Source: an archaeon
GTDB lineage: Archaea > Iainarchaeota > Iainarchaeia > Iainarchaeales > Iainarchaeaceae
Direction: 5' to 3'
NCBI GenBank assembly: GCA_024653905.1
Contig: JANLGZ010000036.1
Location: 1 to 36,498, forward strand
DNA: 36,498 bases
Within the stretch, counting starts at the first letter, position 1; every line of letters starts with the position of its first letter. The translations under genes were made by a program, and so were the position numbers. The notes under the pieces were generated by a model, which saw only the letters and a program-made list of their open reading frames with translations, did no database searches and was not told where the DNA came from. Positions 1 to 6,750 of the stretch are shown in pieces.

Positions 1-633
1 ATTAAAGCAGATGATTTTGAAAAAGTTAAAGGAAATTTAAGGGAAATTGATAAGTGGATTTTGAGCAGATTTGCGAAAGTAAAAAAAGAAGCAACTGAAT
101 CATTGGAAGAATATGAATTTTCAAAAGCACTTAGTGCAGTTAGGAATTTTTTCTGGTTAGAGTTTGCTGATTATTATATTGAAATGGTAAAGCACAGGGT
201 CTACGATGAGGAACAAGAAACTGAAAATGGAAAAGCAGCAAAAGTTGTTCTTGTGAAAATCATTACTGAATTATTGAAAATGCTTGCTCCGTTTGTTCCG
301 CATATTGCAGAGGAAATTTTCCAGGAAAACTTTAAGGAAACTGCAAAGAAAAAATCAATTCATTTGGAGAAATGGCCTTTGTTGGATGAAAAATTGATTA
401 ATGAGAAATCTGAAAAAGCAGGGGAAATTGCTAAAGAAATTATTGCTGGAATTAGAAAATATAAATCTGAGAATAATCTTTCAATGAATGCTGAACTTGC
501 AAGTGTTAAGGTTAGTTTTAAGGAACCTGAATTAATTGAAAAGGTTGCTGAAGATATTAAAGCAACAATGAAAGTCAAGGAACTTAAATCTGAAAAAACT
601 GATTCTGAAGAACTAAAAATAGAAGCTAACTAA
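1..633 (+). CDS. valS: Valyl-tRNA synthetase, C-terminal part (5' end outside window)
   Basis: The reading frame is open from base 1, so the gene begins before the window and only about 210 C-terminal residues are seen. This is the anticodon-binding and tail portion of a class I aminoacyl-tRNA synthetase that charges tRNA-Val in the cytoplasm. The frame opens with a DKWILSRF motif, typical of the junction into the anticodon-binding helical domain. It continues with MLAPFVPHIAEEIF and IRKYKSENNLSMNAEL; the IR.YKSE...S.NA pattern is what I associate with ValRS rather than IleRS or LeuRS. The catalytic HIGH and KMSKS motifs would lie upstream. A 7-bp inverted repeat (642-648 with 665-671) follows the stop and could be a 3' structure. 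Confidence 0.88.
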   Translation: MKADDFEKVKGNLREIDKWILSRFAKVKKEATESLEEYEFSKALSAVRNFFWLEFADYYIEMVKHRVYDEEQETENGKAAKVVLVKIITELLKMLAPFVPHIAEEIFQENFKETAKKKSIHLEKWPLLDEKLINEKSEKAGEIAKEIIAGIRKYKSENNLSMNAELASVKVSFKEPELIEKVAEDIKATMKVKELKSEKTDSEELKIEAN

Positions 634-673
634 ACTTTAATAAACCAGAAAAACCTATTTAGAACTGGTTTTA

Positions 674-1192
674 ATGAGCAAATTCAAAAAAATTATTTTT
701 GCAATATTCTTTATAACTATTGTTTATTTTAGTTTACAGCAACTTGGTTTTATAGGAGGCCTTGAGCAGGTTAAAGCAATTGATGATAAATACAGTGTTG
801 GTGAAGGGAAGCTTATTCCTGCTACTTCAGAAGAACTTGAACAATATGAAAGGGAATTGCGAAATTTGAATGTATCAGGAGATACAAAAGATGTTGTTGC
901 TGTAAAATTAGAGCTTATTGAAATGCAAAAATCACTTCTTGAATATCAAGCGAATATTTCTCAAATAGATTTTGAAGCACTAAATTGCAGTGTTTCAGGA
1001 CCAATTGCAAAAGCAAGGAATGCTGGAGAAAAAGCAATTCAGCATGCGGAACTTGCATTGCAGAAAAGCAAAAGCCTTTCAAAAAATATTTCAGGGTTTG
1101 GGTATTTTATTAAAAGCGATTTTGAAGAAGGAATAAAAGCTGTAAAAGATGCACTCAGCGGACCTATCAACACTCTTAAAACAATTTGTTAG
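674..1192 (+). CDS. Hypothetical membrane-anchored protein, helical
   Basis: No family is recognised. The 172-residue product starts with a Lys-rich stretch and a hydrophobic segment (about residues 5-26), consistent with an N-terminal anchor or uncleaved signal. The rest is Glu/Lys/Ala-rich and probably helical or coiled coil, so most of the protein would face outside. It carries two cysteines, near residue 105 and at the very C-terminus. An AT-rich element around 650-660 sits at the right distance for a nearly leaderless start at 674. The stop lies 12 bases before bud32, so the two are probably co-transcribed. The function is unknown. Confidence 0.7.
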   Translation: MSKFKKIIFAIFFITIVYFSLQQLGFIGGLEQVKAIDDKYSVGEGKLIPATSEELEQYERELRNLNVSGDTKDVVAVKLELIEMQKSLLEYQANISQIDFEALNCSVSGPIAKARNAGEKAIQHAELALQKSKSLSKNISGFGYFIKSDFEEGIKAVKDALSGPINTLKTIC

Positions 1193-1204
1193 CGAAACTT
1201 TTTC

Positions 1205-1816
1205 ATGGAATTAATTAAACAGGGAGCTGAAGCAAAGCTATACAAAACAGAATATTTAGGAAGAGAATGTGTTGTAAAGCAAAGGCAGAGGAAAAAATAC
1301 CGTGAAAAAATTCTTGATGAAAGAATCCTCAAAGAAAGAATAAGGACTGAATGTAATTTACTTTCAAAAGCAAAAAAAGCAGGAATACGAACACCAATAG
1401 TATGGAAGATTAACCTCAAAGAAATGGAAATTATTTCAGAGTTCATTTCAGGAAAAACACTCAAAGAAGAATTTTTATCAGAAAATAAAAACGCGGAAAA
1501 ATTGTGCAAACAGGCAGGAAATTTAATCGGAAAAATGCATTCACGGGATTTAATCCACGGAGATTTAACAACAAGCAACATTATTCTGCATAACAATGTT
1601 TTGGTTTTTTTAGATTTTGGATTGGGGAGCATTTCAAGTAAAATAGAGGATAAAGCAGTTGATTTGCTTGTTTTCAAAAAGACTTTTATGGCAACACATT
1701 ACCAACTAATTGATTTGTGGAAAACCATTGAAAAAGAATACCAAAAATCTTTTAGCAATGGAAAAAATGTTTTAAAACACCTTTCAGAGGTGGAAGCAAG
1801 GGCAAGGTACTATTAA
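1205..1816 (+). CDS. bud32: KEOPS complex Ser/Thr kinase/ATPase Bud32
   Basis: This is a small RIO-like kinase of the KEOPS complex, which makes t6A at position 37 of ANN-decoding tRNAs together with Kae1. The 203-residue product has the family's compact form: a Gly-poor N-terminal loop (QGAEAKLY), a catalytic lysine in VVKQR (about residue 25), the KYR..ILD.RI segment (about 31-41), the catalytic loop HGDLTTSNI (118-126) and the metal-binding DFGLG (137-141). The C-terminus ends in a basic EVEARARYY stretch typical of Bud32. In many euryarchaea Bud32 is fused to Kae1; here it stands alone and kae1 is not next to it. It begins 12 bases after the preceding gene with no clear RBS. Confidence 0.93.
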   Translation: MELIKQGAEAKLYKTEYLGRECVVKQRQRKKYREKILDERILKERIRTECNLLSKAKKAGIRTPIVWKINLKEMEIISEFISGKTLKEEFLSENKNAEKLCKQAGNLIGKMHSRDLIHGDLTTSNIILHNNVLVFLDFGLGSISSKIEDKAVDLLVFKKTFMATHYQLIDLWKTIEKEYQKSFSNGKNVLKHLSEVEARARYY

Positions 1817-1866
1817 AACAAACCTAACCACAGATGTGCATTGAATGATACATCAAATATACATTA

Positions 1867-1874
1867 TTTATATA
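1867..1874 (+). promoter_or_regulatory. TATA box for the first toxin-antitoxin operon
   Basis: The sequence TTTATATA lies about 40 bases before the TTG start at 1907, which is preceded by GGTGA at 1899-1903. This spacing implies a transcription start near 1895-1900 and a very short leader. It argues against translation starting at the in-frame ATG at 1841, which would lie upstream of the promoter. Confidence 0.6.
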
Positions 1875-1906
1875 CTTTAAGGTACATTAAATATACAGGT
1901 GATTTT

Positions 1907-2143
1907 TTGAATGCAGATCTTGGGGTTCCTTACGAAACAATAATGAAAAAAGCAATTGAGAAAGGCTATGCCGGAAACCAGACTGAGGTACTCAGACAGG
2001 CACTTCTCAACTATGAAAGAATGATAGAGGAGGAAGAAAAAGAACTTGTCACTAAGGCAGTTAAAATAGAAATGGGAGAGGTAAAAGCCGGCACCATAAA
2101 AACAAAACCATTTGGTGAAGTAAAGAAAAAGTTTGGGTGGTGA
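1907..2143 (+). CDS. Ribbon-helix-helix-type antitoxin
   Basis: This is the probable antitoxin of a type II toxin-antitoxin pair. The core VPYETIMKKAIEKGYAGNQTEVLRQALLNYER matches the ribbon-helix-helix layout, with a short strand, a helix, the turn G..GNQTEV and a second helix ending in ALLNYER. An acidic linker and a Lys-rich tail follow, the usual place for toxin binding. I chose TTG at 1907 because GGTGA sits five bases upstream and a TATA box lies at 1867. A longer reading from ATG 1841 is open but would begin upstream of the promoter. The stop overlaps the toxin start (GTGA), showing translational coupling. Confidence 0.75.
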   Translation: MNADLGVPYETIMKKAIEKGYAGNQTEVLRQALLNYERMIEEEEKELVTKAVKIEMGEVKAGTIKTKPFGEVKKKFGW

Positions 2144-2406
2144 AAGTGGAAATACTAATCCTTAAAACCGCCGAAAAGGAACTCGAAAAAATAGCAAACC
2201 CGCTGAACAAACAATTTGGAAAGCACATTGAAAAGCTTGCCTCGGCAGAAACCAACAAACATTTAAAACGCGGAATCCCTTATTTCACGGAAAATGTTAC
2301 AAAACAGGCAAGAATCATTTATTACATCGAAGAAGAAACCATTTACATAATGCATTGTTTCGCAACGCACAAAGAATACGAAAGATGGTATAAATCATTC
2401 AAATGA
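2140..2406 (+). CDS. RelE/ParE-superfamily toxin
   Basis: The product of about 88 residues has the RelE/ParE pattern: an N-terminal strand, two helices (TAEKELEKIANPLNKQFGKHIEKL), then a beta sheet with RIIYYIEEETIYIMHCFATHKEYERWYK. RelE-type toxins cleave mRNA on the ribosome, while ParE-type toxins poison gyrase; sequence alone does not separate them here. The GTG at 2140 overlaps the antitoxin stop as GTGA, the standard antitoxin-first operon layout. A second GTG at 2146 is possible. There is no sign of disruption. The 160 bases after the stop contain the rps15 promoter and leader. Confidence 0.75.
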   Translation: MKVEILILKTAEKELEKIANPLNKQFGKHIEKLASAETNKHLKRGIPYFTENVTKQARIIYYIEEETIYIMHCFATHKEYERWYKSFK

Positions 2407-2452
2407 ACAGTATTTGGCTTTAACAAACCCCTAAAATAACCCAAAAACTAAG

Positions 2453-2575
2453 CTTTTTAAAGCTTCCACAGGAAGAATTACTAGTACTTTTTCATTCAGA
2501 AAAAGCTCTCTCATGCCGTTAGGGTGAGATGGTAACAAAAACAGAATAAATTAGATTTTAAAAAAAGTGATTTTT
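2453..2575 (+). promoter_or_regulatory. rps15 promoter and structured leader
   Basis: A TATA-like CTTTTTAAAGC at 2453-2463 implies transcription from about 2480, leaving roughly 90 bases before the S15 start, long for this window. The segment holds two small inverted repeats: CTTCC/GGAAG (2463-2475) and CTTTTTC/GAAAAAG with a 5-base loop (2487-2505). A GTGA at 2567-2570 precedes the ATG. The second hairpin could be a leader structure; the first lies at or before the start of transcription. Confidence 0.45.
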
Positions 2576-3031
2576 ATGGCAAGAATGCATTCAGGCGCAA
2601 AAGGAAAAAGCGGTTCTACTCCACCAGCATCTAAACAGAGCGCTAGCTGGGTAGAATACAAACCTGCTGAAGTCGAGCAAATTATTATCGAATTAGCTAA
2701 TTCTGGTTTAACCGCAAGCGAAATAGGAATGACTCTCAGAGACCAATACGGAATTCCGAGTGTTCATAAATTAAGCGGAAAAAAGATTGAACAAATTCTT
2801 GAAAAAAACAAACTTGGTTCTGATATTCCAAGAGATATTCTTAATCTAATCAAAACTTCTGTTAAACTTATAAAACACATGGAAAAAAACAAGAAAGATA
2901 TGACCTCAAAAAGAGGTTACCAATTAACTGTTAGTAAAATCAGAAGGCTTACAAAATATTATGTTGGAAAAGGAAAACTGCCAAAAGGATGGAGATACAC
3001 TCCTGAGAAAGCAGCTCTACTGGTGAAGTGA
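2576..3031 (+). CDS. rps15: 30S ribosomal protein S15 (archaeal S15/eukaryotic uS15)
   Basis: This is a small-subunit ribosomal protein that binds 16S rRNA at the central-domain three-way junction. The 151-residue product begins MARMHSGAKGKSGS, the conserved archaeal start, then WVEYKPAEVEQIIIELA and the helix-turn GLTASEIGMTLRDQYGIP, the N-terminal extension seen in archaea and eukaryotes. The C-terminal half (about 80-151) carries the S15 core HMEKNKKDM.SKRGYQLTVSKIRRL. The frame stays open upstream to GTG 2567, but that GTG is the RBS, so ATG 2576 is the start. It is followed after 4 bases by rps3Ae. Confidence 0.95.
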   Translation: MARMHSGAKGKSGSTPPASKQSASWVEYKPAEVEQIIIELANSGLTASEIGMTLRDQYGIPSVHKLSGKKIEQILEKNKLGSDIPRDILNLIKTSVKLIKHMEKNKKDMTSKRGYQLTVSKIRRLTKYYVGKGKLPKGWRYTPEKAALLVK

Positions 3032-3035
3032 TAAT

Positions 3036-3656
3036 ATGGCTAAGGACAAAAAAGATAAGAAAGAAGAAAAAACAAAAGCACCACCAAAGAAAAAAACCAA
3101 AACCACTGATAAGTGGAAGAAAAAATCTTGGTATGCGATTATTGCACCTGAAGAGTTTGAAAGAAAACAACTTGGAGAAACAATTGTTGAAAAACCTGAA
3201 AACTTAATTGGCAGAGTTATTCATGTTACTGGCAGAGAACTTGCAAACCAGCCAAAGAAACAGCACATCCAATTGAAATTTAAAGTAAGGGACATTACAG
3301 GCAATAAAGCAAATACTGAAGTAGTCGGACATGAAGTAAAAGACAGTTATTTGAAAAGAATCATCAGAAGAAGAGCAAGTAAAATAATGACTGTAAAAAA
3401 TTACACTACAAAAGATAATAAAATTTACAAAATTAAAATAATTATTATTACAGAAAATAAAGCATCAAGAAATCAGAAAACAAGCATTATGAAACAAACT
3501 GAAGAAGCAACAAAGAAAATTATTTCAGAACTTGATTCAAGAAAGGTTATTGATGAAATTGTTTTCGGCACAATTCCTAACAAAATTTATGGAAACCTGA
3601 AAAGCATAGTGCCGGTAAAAAGAATTGAAATAACAAAATCCGCATTAGTTGTGTGA
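3036..3656 (+). CDS. rps3ae: 30S ribosomal protein S3Ae (eS1)
   Basis: The 206-residue product is the archaeal eS1 protein of the small subunit, located near the mRNA exit. It has a Lys-rich N-terminal tail (residues 1-30), then the conserved WKKKSWYAIIAPEEFERKQLGET and IGRVIHVTGRELANQPKKQHIQLKF segments. The core continues with SYLKRIIRRRASKI and the C-terminal FGTIPNKIYGNLKSIVPVKRIEI. The start at 3036 is preceded by GTGATAAT, with the GTGA overlapping the end of rps15. This close packing indicates one r-protein operon. Confidence 0.95.
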   Translation: MAKDKKDKKEEKTKAPPKKKTKTTDKWKKKSWYAIIAPEEFERKQLGETIVEKPENLIGRVIHVTGRELANQPKKQHIQLKFKVRDITGNKANTEVVGHEVKDSYLKRIIRRRASKIMTVKNYTTKDNKIYKIKIIIITENKASRNQKTSIMKQTEEATKKIISELDSRKVIDEIVFGTIPNKIYGNLKSIVPVKRIEITKSALVV

Positions 3657-3660
3657 AACA

Positions 3661-4350
3661 ATGCTTGATGCATTCCCCCCTACAATAACTGCACTAAATT
3701 TTAGTGTGACAATTTTAATTTTAGCAGGATTTTCATTCTTTTCTTACAAAAAAAAACTACTTAATAATACAGGTATTATAATAGCAGATATTGTCGGAAT
3801 AATTGCTTTTGTTTTAGGCGGGTTTTTGGCATTCCTAACCCTGGTTGTTTTTTACATAATAGCAGAGACAGCAACAAAAATAGCAAGGAAAGATGGTCAA
3901 AAACATGAGCAAAGAACAACAGCCAACATTATAGGTAACTCAGGAGCCGCTATAATAGCACTCTTTTTAGGGCAGGGAATCGCATTTTTTGGGGCAATCT
4001 CAGCGGCTTTGGCGGATACAGTTTCCTCAGAGATAGGAATGCTTTCCAAAAAAGATCCTGTTTTAATAACCAATTTTAAAAAAGTTGAAAAAGGAACAGA
4101 TGGCGGAATAACCTTTCTCGGAATAGTATCAGGAATAGCAGCAGCAGTATTAATCGGAATAATTTACTACTTTACAATCAATCCTAACAAAGCAATAATA
4201 ATTGTAATTGCCGGAATAATAGGAACATTAATCGATAGTATTCTTGGCGCAACACTCGAAAGAAAAGGAACCCTGAATAATACGCAGGTTAATTTTCTTG
4301 CAAGTGCATCAGGAGCAATAACTGCTTTTTTACTTTCAGGAATAATTTAA
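3661..4350 (+). CDS. DUF92/TMEM19-family membrane protein
   Basis: This is an integral membrane protein of about 229 residues with roughly six hydrophobic segments. The family core ADTVSSEIGMLSKKDPVLITNF...GTDGGITFLG (about residues 117-158) matches DUF92, where ADT...EIG and GT.GG...LG are the conserved cytoplasmic motifs. Plant and cyanobacterial members (VTE6) phosphorylate phytyl-phosphate, so an isoprenoid-phosphate kinase role is possible, but this is inference from family knowledge. I chose ATG 3661, five bases after a GTGA that overlaps the rps3Ae stop, over the in-frame GTG at 3649. It is transcribed with the r-protein genes. Confidence 0.82.
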   Translation: MLDAFPPTITALNFSVTILILAGFSFFSYKKKLLNNTGIIIADIVGIIAFVLGGFLAFLTLVVFYIIAETATKIARKDGQKHEQRTTANIIGNSGAAIIALFLGQGIAFFGAISAALADTVSSEIGMLSKKDPVLITNFKKVEKGTDGGITFLGIVSGIAAAVLIGIIYYFTINPNKAIIIVIAGIIGTLIDSILGATLERKGTLNNTQVNFLASASGAITAFLLSGII

Positions 4351-4433
4351 ACCAAATTTAACTCATTTTTTAGTATTCAAAAACAACTATACATTAAAAT
4401 ACACGCTTCCACAAATAAGATTGAGGCGAATTA

Positions 4434-4949
4434 ATGGAAGAAGACCTGATAATTAAACTCATAATTTATCTTGCGCCAATGTACTTTGCAAACAGTTCAG
4501 CAATGCTTTTTGGCGGAAAAACACCGATAGATTTTGGTAAAAATTTTCTGGACGGAAAACGTCTTTTCGGAGACGGGAAAACCTTCAAAGGGCTTTTTTT
4601 TGGAACTTTAATTGGAACAATAATTTCTGCAATCATTCTTACTTTTCTTCCTGAGCTGACATTATTATTAACTCCAAATTATCTGCTCCTTGGATTTTTG
4701 CTTTCAGGCGGGGCACTTATAGGAGATATTGCTGGAAGTTTTTTCAAAAGAAGAAATGAAATAAAGCAAGGAGGAGAAGTTCTCTTTCTTGACCAATTGG
4801 ATTTTGTTATAGGCGGAATGATAATTGGAAGTTTAGTTTACGTTCCAACTTTTTACGAGATTATTTATGCAATTATAATAACACTTATTGTTCACAGGGC
4901 TTCTAATTTTGTCGCATACAAAATAAAACTCAAAAAGGTGCCATGGTGA
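4434..4949 (+). CDS. carS: CDP-archaeol synthase
   Basis: CarS transfers CMP from CTP to unsaturated archaetidic acid to give CDP-archaeol, the activated precursor of archaeal phospholipids, in the membrane. The 171-residue product has about five hydrophobic segments. It shows the family signature: PMYFANSSAMLFGGKTPIDFG (residues 15-35), then FLDGKRLFGDGKTFKGLFFG (about 38-57), then GDIAGSFFKRR (about 98-108) and DQLDFVIGG (about 120-128). A TATA-like element near 4393-4402 and a GAGGCGA before the ATG support the start. Its last seven bases overlap the archaeosortase-like gene, so the two are translationally coupled. Confidence 0.92.
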   Translation: MEEDLIIKLIIYLAPMYFANSSAMLFGGKTPIDFGKNFLDGKRLFGDGKTFKGLFFGTLIGTIISAIILTFLPELTLLLTPNYLLLGFLLSGGALIGDIAGSFFKRRNEIKQGGEVLFLDQLDFVIGGMIIGSLVYVPTFYEIIYAIIITLIVHRASNFVAYKIKLKKVPW

Positions 4950-5431
4950 AATTTGATAAAAGATATTTAATTTTTCTTTTGAAATTCTTTGTAATTTTTC
5001 TTTTTTTGGAATTTTTTATTTTTGCAACTAATTTAACTTTTTTACAAGAATTTATTGCAAAAACCCAGGCAGAATTTTTCGGATTAAGGTACGCAGGTAA
5101 TTTTGTTTTTGTTTCTGATGGTATTTTTGAAATAGTTCCTGAATGCACAGGCATTGTAAGCACAAGCATTCTTGCTTCAATAATTTTTTCCCTGAAAAAA
5201 CCTGAAATGAAAAAGAAACTATTGATTTTTGGATTAGGTTTTGTGCTTTTATTTATTGTAAATTATTTAAGAGTTTTAAGCATTATCTGGATTGGAATGG
5301 AATATGGAATAGAAAATGCTGAAATCCTGCATGTTACAAGCTGGTTTGCTTCATCAGGATTGGTGATTGCATTATGGTATTATTTCACAAAAAGGATTAC
5401 AGGAGCAAAGAACTTCAAAGGTTTTTTGTGA
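4943..5431 (+). CDS. Archaeosortase/exosortase-family transpeptidase
   Basis: This is a polytopic membrane protein of 162 residues with about five hydrophobic segments. It has the three hallmarks of exosortase/archaeosortase enzymes: a cysteine in PECTGIVSTSI (about residue 57), an arginine in VNYLRVLSI (about 109) and a histidine in EILHVTSWF (about 130). Such enzymes cleave a C-terminal tripartite signal (short motif, TM helix, basic end) and, in haloarchaea, ArtA depends on phospholipid synthesis to attach substrates to lipid. It overlaps carS by 7 bases. The subfamily and exact substrate motif cannot be assigned from sequence alone. A candidate substrate lies at 32742-33410. Confidence 0.85.
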   Translation: MVKFDKRYLIFLLKFFVIFLFLEFFIFATNLTFLQEFIAKTQAEFFGLRYAGNFVFVSDGIFEIVPECTGIVSTSILASIIFSLKKPEMKKKLLIFGLGFVLLFIVNYLRVLSIIWIGMEYGIENAEILHVTSWFASSGLVIALWYYFTKRITGAKNFKGFL

Positions 5432-5494
5432 AGATGAACACCCAAGCCGAAAAACTTATAGTGTTATTATAGAATAGTCCGAAAATTAAATTTT
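5432..5494. repeat. Flanking repeat A, copy 1
   Basis: This 63-base segment is identical to 6032-6094. It starts directly after the archaeosortase stop codon. It lies at the 3' end of the minus-strand RelE-type module. On the plus strand it contains CCGAAAA twice (5447 and 5479), each followed by an AT-rich stretch (ACTTATAG and TTAAATTTT), which looks like two BRE-TATA elements pointing into the 3' end of the toxin gene. Confidence 0.95.
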
Positions 5495-5505
5495 CTGAAA
5501 CTTAA

Positions 5506-5751
5506 TCAGTAAACGTGTCCCCTGTCATCAATCCATGCGAATTTTATGGTCTTACCGATTATCAAGTAAATAATTCTGAGTTTTTCAATTCTCTCACTTT
5601 TATAATTTTGGAGCGGAGCATGAAGTGGTTTTCCAAGCAAAGGGTTTTCAATGATTTTCAATAATTTCTTGTCAACAAGTTCCTGCTGATGACCATCCAG
5701 CTTCTTGTACTCTTTCTTGAAACGGTCGGAACGAAAATAAACGTAACCCAT
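5506..5751 (-). CDS. RelE/ParE-superfamily toxin (cassette 1)
   Basis: The 81-residue product fits the RelE/YoeB-like fold: FRSDRFKKEYKKLDGHQQELVDKKLLKIIENP, then the strand region GKPLHAPLQNYKSERIEKLRIIYLIIGKTIKFAWIDDRGHVY. The R..IEKLRIIYLI and terminal DDRGHVY stretches resemble archaeal RelE toxins, which cut mRNA at the ribosomal A site. The ATG overlaps the last base of the antitoxin stop (TAATG). The gene sits between repeat A (downstream) and its antitoxin and repeat B (upstream), forming a self-contained cassette. Confidence 0.78.
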   Translation of the reverse strand: MGYVYFRSDRFKKEYKKLDGHQQELVDKKLLKIIENPLLGKPLHAPLQNYKSERIEKLRIIYLIIGKTIKFAWIDDRGHVY

Positions 5752-5957
5752 TATTTTTTCAGCTCTGCAAGGAATTCATCAACAGAAGAAAAAGCCTTCC
5801 CCTTATTGCTTTCGGTATCATTAATTGCCACCCAAAACTCAGGGTTGGAGTACATTCGCAAATCATCCATATATTCCTGCAAATCACCCCTTATTTTAGC
5901 CGCTTCTTTAGTCAATTCCTTGATAGCCTTTTTTTGAATCAAAGTAGTGGAAGTCAA
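5751..5957 (-). CDS. Probable antitoxin (cassette 1)
   Basis: The product of about 68 residues has a helical N-terminal half (KKAIKELTKEAAKIRGDLQEYMDDLRMY) and ends FSSVDEFLAELKK, a tail often seen in small archaeal antitoxins. I infer its role from position: directly upstream of a RelE-type toxin with a TAATG overlap. TTG at 5957 is chosen because AGGTGA lies five bases upstream in repeat B. The in-frame GTG at 5966 is part of that RBS. No DNA-binding domain is clear. Confidence 0.65.
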   Translation of the reverse strand: MTSTTLIQKKAIKELTKEAAKIRGDLQEYMDDLRMYSNPEFWVAINDTESNKGKAFSSVDEFLAELKK

Positions 5958-5961
5958 ACAA

Positions 5962-6011
5962 ATCACCTAACAATATACTGATTTGCAAAGAATTTATTCC
6001 TTTTGGTCAAC
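5962..6011 (-). repeat. Flanking repeat B, copy 1 (promoter and RBS of cassette 1)
   Basis: This 50-base segment matches 6561-6610 at 46 of 50 positions. Read on the minus strand it supplies an AATAAATT element and, about 25 bases on, AGGTGA just before the antitoxin start. It is therefore best read as a shared promoter and RBS block that drives each toxin-antitoxin cassette. Confidence 0.9.
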
Positions 6012-6031
6012 TCCTTTAGAACCGTTAATTG

Positions 6032-6094
6032 AGATGAACACCCAAGCCGAAAAACTTATAGTGTTATTATAGAATAGTCCGAAAATTAAATTTT
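6032..6094. repeat. Flanking repeat A, copy 2
   Basis: This segment is an exact 63-base copy of 5432-5494, displaced by 600 bases. It lies 3' of hicA on the minus strand and 20 bases from the end of repeat B copy 1. The order A-TA-B, A-TA-B is thus repeated head to tail. Confidence 0.95.
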
Positions 6095-6112
6095 TTTGAA
6101 ACCAATAATCCA

Positions 6113-6334
6113 TTAAAGCAATTTAATGAATTCTATTCTTGATAATCCAAAATCTTGTTTGATAATCTTATTTAATAATCCTGGCGGAATCGGTGTTGAA
6201 TGAACTGCGATTGTAAGAACTCTGCCATCTTTGTGCTTAAATGTTTTATGAGCCCCTTTTTGCCTCACTTCTACAAATTCAAGTTTAATTGCTATTTTAA
6301 CCAAATCCTTACCGCTAACCACGGGAAGCTTCAT
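6113..6334 (-). CDS. hicA: HicA-family mRNA interferase toxin
   Basis: The 73-residue product is a HicA toxin, a small double-stranded-RNA-binding-like fold that cleaves mRNA. It shows VSGKDLVKIAIKLEFVEVRQKGAHKTFKHKDGR followed by LTIAVHSTPIPPGLLNKIIKQ, with the conserved catalytic histidine in G.H and the later HS..IP.G..N.I motif. Its ATG overlaps the hicB stop (ATGA), so the order is antitoxin first, the reverse of the common bacterial hicA-hicB order. It looks intact. Confidence 0.88.
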   Translation of the reverse strand: MKLPVVSGKDLVKIAIKLEFVEVRQKGAHKTFKHKDGRVLTIAVHSTPIPPGLLNKIIKQDFGLSRIEFIKLL

Positions 6335-6555
6335 ACTACAACCTTAACCATGCCTATAACAGAACTCGAATCAACTTTGATTTTCTCACTTTTCAAAACA
6401 CTTAAATGCAATTCAATAGCCTCTTTAATTCCCTTCATTAAAGCCTCAATGGAGCCTGCATACGAATAACAACCCGCCAAAGCAGGCACAGAAGCATAAA
6501 ACTGGCCAGATTCATTATCCTTCTCAATAACAACATCAAATTCCTTAACCTTCAC
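6331..6555 (-). CDS. hicB: HicB-family antitoxin
   Basis: The 74-residue product has the partial RNase H-like HicB fold: KEFDVVIEKDNESGQFYASVPALAGCYSYAGSIEALMKGIKEAIELHL, with the typical VP.L.GC...G...EA....EAI pattern. There is no separate DNA-binding domain after it, only a short basic and hydrophobic tail. The start is GTG at 6555, preceded by AGGTGG within repeat B copy 2. A longer frame runs on through the repeat to 6621, but that part is the promoter. It neutralises HicA by direct binding. Confidence 0.87.
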   Translation of the reverse strand: MKVKEFDVVIEKDNESGQFYASVPALAGCYSYAGSIEALMKGIKEAIELHLSVLKSEKIKVDSSSVIGMVKVVV

Positions 6556-6560
6556 AAAAA

Positions 6561-6610
6561 ACCACCTAATAATATACTTACTTGCAAAGAATTTATTCCT
6601 TTTGGTCAAC
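6561..6610 (-). repeat. Flanking repeat B, copy 2 (promoter and RBS of hicBA)
   Basis: This segment is a 46/50 match to 5962-6011, including the AATAAATT element and an AGGTGG ribosome-binding site immediately before hicB. The four differences are scattered single bases, so the two copies diverged a little, unlike the exact copies of repeat A. Confidence 0.9.
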
Positions 6611-6721
6611 ATTTCTGGCAAGTGAAATGAAGACTCGCCGAACTATACCTATATTTCATAAAGATTAATTTAAGAATTTCTGACTGTTTTTGATTGGCAT
6701 ATAATTGATTTGAAGTCTAAA

Positions 6722-6729
6722 TTTAAATA
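6722..6729 (+). promoter_or_regulatory. TATA box for the 85-residue membrane protein
   Basis: TTTAAATA lies 22-29 bases before the ATG at 6751, so the transcript is expected to be leaderless. The 140 bases between the hicB promoter and this gene otherwise contain only AT-rich sequence and a short TCGCCGAA motif. Confidence 0.6.
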
Positions 6730-6750
6730 CTGAAAAATAGCAGTAATTCT

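Noticed and set aside
1841-1906. N-terminal extension of the first antitoxin from ATG 1841
   Set aside because: A TATA box and RBS lie inside it, and the extension does not fit the RHH fold.
5432-6610. CRISPR array
   Set aside because: There are only two copies of each repeat, 600 bases apart, with genes between them. No short regular spacing exists here or elsewhere in the window.
6556-6621. N-terminal extension of HicB
   Set aside because: The extension is read from repeat B, which serves as promoter and RBS in both cassettes.
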